This document shows, piece by piece, positions 60,939 to 64,000 of a DNA stretch of 64,000 nucleotides. The position numbers and the translations under genes are program-made. Within the stretch, counting starts at the first letter, position 1; each line of letters starts with the position of its first letter. Origin of the DNA: JAXLQL01 sp046331625 (GTDB lineage Bacteria > Acidobacteriota > Terriglobia > Bryobacterales > Bryobacteraceae); assembly GCA_046331625.1 (NCBI GenBank), contig JAXLQL010000034.1:17652-81651 (forward strand), written 5' to 3'. The notes under the pieces are model-generated. The model searched no databases. It was given only the letters and a program-made list of their open reading frames with translations, and was not told where the DNA came from.

Positions 60939-61184
60939 ATGAGTGAATATCGCCTAGGTGACGACATTGACGATTTTTGCGTCAAGTGCAAACGTGTCAC
61001 CAACCACGCCATCGTTTCCCTGTTGAACACCGACGTAGCCAAAGTGCGCTGCCGCGCCTGCTACAGCGAGCACGATTTTCGCCACGAACAGGCCCCCCCT
61101 TCCCGCAAGGAACTCAAGAAGCAGGCGCAGCTCAATGAAGAGGCCGCCAAGGCCCAATCGTCTGCTGCCGCCGAGAATTCCTGA
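60939..61184 (+). CDS. Small zinc-ribbon protein of unknown function
   Basis: An 81-residue protein with CxxC at Cys14/Cys17 (FCVKCKRVTNH) and Cys38/Cys41 (RCRACYSEHDF), a likely zinc ribbon, followed by a charged helical tail rich in K, Q, E and A. It is found singly in several delta-proteobacterial and acidobacterial genomes from memory, with no known role. It starts 45 bases after the chrA pair and ends 13 bases before a PQQ-like gene. Confidence 0.7.
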   Translation: MSEYRLGDDIDDFCVKCKRVTNHAIVSLLNTDVAKVRCRACYSEHDFRHEQAPPSRKELKKQAQLNEEAAKAQSSAAAENS

Positions 61185-61197
61185 GCCCGGCTCTCCC

Positions 61198-62580
61198 ATG
61201 CTGCGCCGCACCTTCCTCGCATCGGCCGTCGCAGCTTCCGCTCAGGATCCTGCCGCCAACCCCGAAGTCAAGTTCCATCGCAAGCCGAAGGCTCTCTCGA
61301 AAGACGCCGTCACCCATGACTGGACACCCTTCCTCGGGCCCAATCACAACGGCATCTCCACCGAAACGCGCCTCTCGCGCAAGCTCCCGCCGCCGCTTGT
61401 ATGGGAATGCCAGAAGGGCTCCGGATACGCATCGCCCGCCATCCTCGGCAATCGCCTCGTCTTCCTCCATCGCGTCGGCAACAGTGAAGTAGTGGAATGC
61501 CTCCACGCCGAAACTGGCGCTCGCTACTGGCAGCATCGCTACGGCACCACCTACGAAGACCGCTACGGCTACAACAACGGACCGCGCTGTTCCCCAGTCA
61601 TCGATCAGGATCGCGTCTACACCATGGGCGCGCAAGGCCTGCTGCATTGCCTCGATCTGAACACCGGCAAAGTCGTCTGGAAGCGCGACGTCAACAGCGA
61701 CTACAAGGCCAAGCAGGATTTCTTCGGCACCGCTTCCACGCCGCTGCTCGAAGGCAATCTCCTCATCGTGAACGTCGGCGCTCCCGGTGGACCTTGCGTC
61801 GTCGCGCTCGACAAATCGAACGGCAAAGAAGTCTGGCGCGCAGCCAAAGAATGGGGACCCAGCTACGCGTCTCCCGTACCCGCCGTCGTGCACGGCCAGC
61901 GCCGTGTGTTCGTCTTCGCCGGCGGCGAATCGCAACCGGCCACGGGCGGCCTACTTTCCATCGATCCCAAGAACGGCAAAGTCGATTTCTCGTTCCCGTG
62001 GCGCAGCAAGAGCTATGAGTCGGTGAACGCGTCGTGCCCCGTCATCTTCGACAACAAGGTTTTCATCTCGGCTAGCTACAAGACCGGAGGCGCCTGCCTC
62101 GAGATCGCGCCCGACTTCACGCACAAGCTGCTCTGGACCACGCCCGAGTTCGGCCTCCACTTCAACACGCCCATCTATAAGGATGGGCACCTCTACGGAT
62201 TCGACGGTCGCAACGAGCCCGATGCCTCGCTCGCCTGCCTCGATCCCAAGACCGGCAAGGTCGTGTGGCGCACCGTGCTCGAGTGGACCGAGAAGTTCGA
62301 GCGCAATGGCTCGGCCCGCGAGCAGATGCTGTCGACATATCGAGGCAACCTGATCTGGGCAGACGGCAACTTCCTCTGCCTGGGCGAACTCGGCCACCTG
62401 CTTTGGCTCGACCTCTCACCCGCGGGCCACAAAGAACTCGCGCGAACCTGGGCGTTCGCCGCGCGCCAATCCTGGACGCCGCCCGTCATCAGCCGCGGCC
62501 TGCTCTACCTCTCGCAGAATGACCAGGACATCCTCAAAGGCACAGGCCCCCGCCTCTTCTGCTACGACCTCCGCGCCTGA
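61198..62580 (+). CDS. PQQ-like beta-propeller repeat protein, exported
   Basis: A 460-residue protein with a short export signal (MLRRTFLASAVAASAQDPAA), then WTPFLGPNHNGIST, the propeller entry seen also in the protein at 11315. Repeats such as ETGARYWQHRYG, NTGKVVWKRDV, SNGKEVWRAAK and KTGKVVWRTVL are visible. It lacks obvious dehydrogenase catalytic residues. Two such proteins in 64 kb fit the abundance of the family in Acidobacteriota. The ATG at 61198 was chosen over 61135, which lies inside the zinc-ribbon gene. Confidence 0.85.
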   Translation: MLRRTFLASAVAASAQDPAANPEVKFHRKPKALSKDAVTHDWTPFLGPNHNGISTETRLSRKLPPPLVWECQKGSGYASPAILGNRLVFLHRVGNSEVVECLHAETGARYWQHRYGTTYEDRYGYNNGPRCSPVIDQDRVYTMGAQGLLHCLDLNTGKVVWKRDVNSDYKAKQDFFGTASTPLLEGNLLIVNVGAPGGPCVVALDKSNGKEVWRAAKEWGPSYASPVPAVVHGQRRVFVFAGGESQPATGGLLSIDPKNGKVDFSFPWRSKSYESVNASCPVIFDNKVFISASYKTGGACLEIAPDFTHKLLWTTPEFGLHFNTPIYKDGHLYGFDGRNEPDASLACLDPKTGKVVWRTVLEWTEKFERNGSAREQMLSTYRGNLIWADGNFLCLGELGHLLWLDLSPAGHKELARTWAFAARQSWTPPVISRGLLYLSQNDQDILKGTGPRLFCYDLRA

Positions 62581-62640
62581 TTTTCTCGCTTGGTCTGAGT
62601 GCAGCCTTCTGTTTGCGACACAAGCTCCAGGCTCTCCTTC

Positions 62641-62705
62641 AGTGCAGGCTTCAGGCAGTGCAGGGCTTCAGGCAGTGCAGGGCTTCAGGCAGTGCAGGCT
62701 TCAGA
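62641..62705. repeat. Tandem repeat, about four units of 16-17 bases
   Basis: AGTGCAGG(G)CTTCAGGC repeats about four times, with one extra G in the two inner units. The CAGGCTTCAG core is the same as the first arm of the twin-hairpin repeat that follows four bases later. Confidence 0.85.
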
Positions 62706-62708
62706 TTT

Positions 62709-62747
62709 GTGGGGCAGGCTTCAGCCTGCGCGGGACTTCAGTCCCGC
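62709..62747. repeat. Twin-hairpin intergenic repeat, copy 4
   Basis: GCAGGCTTCAGCCTGC and GCGGGACTTCAGTCCCGC stand directly next to each other in the gap between two convergent genes. It matches copy 2 exactly over both hairpins. The tandem array just upstream looks derived from its first arm. Confidence 0.9.
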
Positions 62748-62835
62748 TGCCGATGCCCCGCGCCAAGTCCTCCCCGGCGAGTTTCAGTCTCTTGGATCGG
62801 CATCCCGCGGTGTGCGTTCAGTCCCGCCACCCAAC

Positions 62836-63417
62836 CTACCGGTGCGCCACCCGAAACTCCGACACCATCACCGAAAAATTCCGATCCCCCTCCCCACCCT
62901 TCTCCGTGCCCCGCTCTTCCTTCAACTCCCGCGCCCGCAACCCCGAAGCTCCCGCCCGATCATCCAGACAAGCCATCTTCGCCTCCCCGGACCCCTCCCT
63001 ACATCGCGGCCGCATCGTGTTTGAAACATTTCTCCGCGCATTCGCCGGAACCAGCGCCTCCGCCGGAACTTTTCGTGGCGACACGATCCAATACACCACG
63101 TCGAACCCCGCCGGACCCGACACCGTATACGCCGCCCCCCGTGGAATCTCGTAGTCCTGGTCCTTCACGATCAGCAGCCCGTCCTCCACCAGCCACCCCG
63201 CCTTCCCGCTCGAATCCGTCGAGTACACATAGAGCCAACCCGGCATCGTGCATCGCACCCGGAACCGAATCCGGTCGCCGCCTTCCAGCACCGTCTTCGA
63301 ATCGATCCCTCGCCACTCCTCGCCGGTTCTGCGCTCCAGCCGCACGTCCACGCGATCCGCCCCCGCCGCACACGCCGCAGCCGCGACCCACAGCGCAACT
63401 GCCGCCCGGCTACTCAT
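62836..63417 (-). CDS. DUF4384 domain protein, exported
   Basis: A 193-residue exported protein (signal peptide 1-19, ending ACAAG). The DUF4384 core is LEGGDRIRFRVRCTMPGWLYVYSTDSSGK. The C-terminal part is charged and low in structure. DUF4384 domains occur in secreted or surface proteins, often with Ser/Thr kinase or caspase-like partners; the role is unknown. It overlaps the upstream DUF4384 gene by eight bases. Confidence 0.8.
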   Translation of the reverse strand: MSSRAAVALWVAAAACAAGADRVDVRLERRTGEEWRGIDSKTVLEGGDRIRFRVRCTMPGWLYVYSTDSSGKAGWLVEDGLLIVKDQDYEIPRGAAYTVSGPAGFDVVYWIVSPRKVPAEALVPANARRNVSNTMRPRCREGSGEAKMACLDDRAGASGLRARELKEERGTEKGGEGDRNFSVMVSEFRVAHR

Positions 63418-64000
63418 GCCGCAGCACCACCTCCACCACCAGCCGGTCGCTCGCGCTCGTCGAAGTCTTCACCGCGTACACCGCATTCGCTTCCTCGCCC
63501 TCGCTCTGCGCCGTGCCGATCTTCGCGATCTTGATATCGCGCCCGATCATTTGCGCCTGCTGCAGAAACGCCAACTCCGATGGCATCCGCCCGCCAGCCA
63601 TCATGATCTGCCCTTTGTCCGAGCCCGCCGGCGCCGGCTTCGGATCTCCCATCGAGCGCCGCATCGTCTCACCCAGCCGCCGCATGTCTTCTTCCCGTTC
63701 AGTCACTACCAGCAGCAGCCGCTCTTTTCCTGCCGTGCCATCGAACTCGAAGCAGTGGTCGCGCGGCACCAGCAGCGGTTTTCCGCTCGCCACGCGATTG
63801 TTCTCCTCGGGCATTTGCGGCGAAGGCAGAAGCGGCTGCCACGAGCCAGACGAGCCGAGATTGAACACGTAGAGATACCCGCTGCGATTCGGCTCCACCT
63901 GGATCGCCACGCAATCGCCCGAATGAAACGCCGTGTCCGCATCCACCGGCACGCGCTTCTTCGCCGCACGATCCGTCACCCGCAGCACGTTGTACCGCAC
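63410..64000 (-). CDS. DUF4384 domain protein (partial, 5' end outside window)
   Basis: 196 residues are visible and the frame remains open at the window edge, so the true start may lie beyond base 64000. The DUF4384 core is DADTAFHSGDCVAIQVEPNRSGYLYVFNLGSSGSWQPL. It then has a long charged tail (EDMRRLGETMRRSMGDPKP) and a C-terminal beta segment. It is the upstream partner of a second DUF4384 gene with an eight-base overlap. The pairing suggests a joint function at the cell surface. Confidence 0.75.
   Translation of the reverse strand: MRYNVLRVTDRAAKKRVPVDADTAFHSGDCVAIQVEPNRSGYLYVFNLGSSGSWQPLLPSPQMPEENNRVASGKPLLVPRDHCFEFDGTAGKERLLLVVTEREEDMRRLGETMRRSMGDPKPAPAGSDKGQIMMAGGRMPSELAFLQQAQMIGRDIKIAKIGTAQSEGEEANAVYAVKTSTSASDRLVVEVVLRHE

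Noticed and set aside
1..64000. CRISPR arrays, tRNA or rRNA genes, prophage or insertion sequences
   Set aside because: No regularly spaced repeats, cloverleaf, rRNA, transposase or phage structural genes were recognised on reading both strands.

Overview
The window is GC-rich bacterial chromosome. Its gene content points to the phylum Acidobacteriota, most likely the Bryobacterales / Solibacter group. The markers are a VWFA-related secreted protein, a very large Oar-like TonB-dependent receptor with a carboxypeptidase-regulatory N-terminus, an orphan 'ADOP'-type ABC permease, paired DUF1549/DUF1553 and DUF1501 proteins, pyrrolo-quinoline-type beta-propellers, a PEP-CTERM protein and DUF4384 proteins. 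This placement is inferred from gene families; there is no rRNA gene, and I found no tRNA gene, CRISPR array, prophage or insertion sequence.

Layout. 1-8 kb: the tail of argR, a PIG-L deacetylase, a VWFA protein, an M28 peptidase, two short-chain dehydrogenases beside a divergent MocR/PdxR-type regulator, a DinB protein and a DUF433/DUF5615 toxin-antitoxin pair. 8-15 kb: an ECF sigma factor with its likely membrane partner, rsmA, an intradiol dioxygenase, and a four-gene operon (cytochrome b, MsrP-like molybdoenzyme, nitronate monooxygenase, PQQ-like propeller). 15-16.3 kb: a heavily frameshifted Fe(II)/2-oxoglutarate oxygenase pseudogene. 16.3-27 kb: a DUF4337 protein, an OmpR-type regulator, nadA-moaA, the TonB receptor, DUF488, an acyl-CoA dehydrogenase divergent from a class III aminotransferase, and a haloacid dehalogenase.

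27.6-35.4 kb is a tightly linked cluster of exported proteins: a cytochrome c fused to a PHM-like dicopper monooxygenase core, a TlpA-like thioredoxin, a PPC-type protein, DUF1549/1553 and DUF1501. 35.5-48 kb holds a Uma2 nuclease, tsaE, DUF4760, a SnoaL-like protein, the ADOP permease, a PEP-CTERM protein, class II DAHP synthase, an NtrC/histidine kinase/lipoprotein operon and an OmpA lipoprotein. 48-54 kb is the glycine cleavage operon (gcvT-gcvH-gcvPA-gcvPB), followed by a membrane protein and then a second, broken copy of the gcvPB 3' end. 54-64 kb: a membrane protein, a GlxA-type regulator with an HD hydrolase, a frameshifted class I fumarase, an HlyD adaptor divergent from a split chromate transporter, a zinc-ribbon protein, a PQQ-like propeller and two DUF4384 proteins.

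Three signals cut across the annotated genes. First, many first-in-operon genes have a -10-like hexamer only 5 to 9 bases before the start codon and no Shine-Dalgarno sequence, which suggests widespread leaderless transcripts. Second, a twin-hairpin intergenic repeat occurs four times, near 27.4, 37.5, 57.1 and 62.7 kb. Third, three genes are visibly decaying or broken: the 2OG oxygenase, the gcvPB copy and fumarase.
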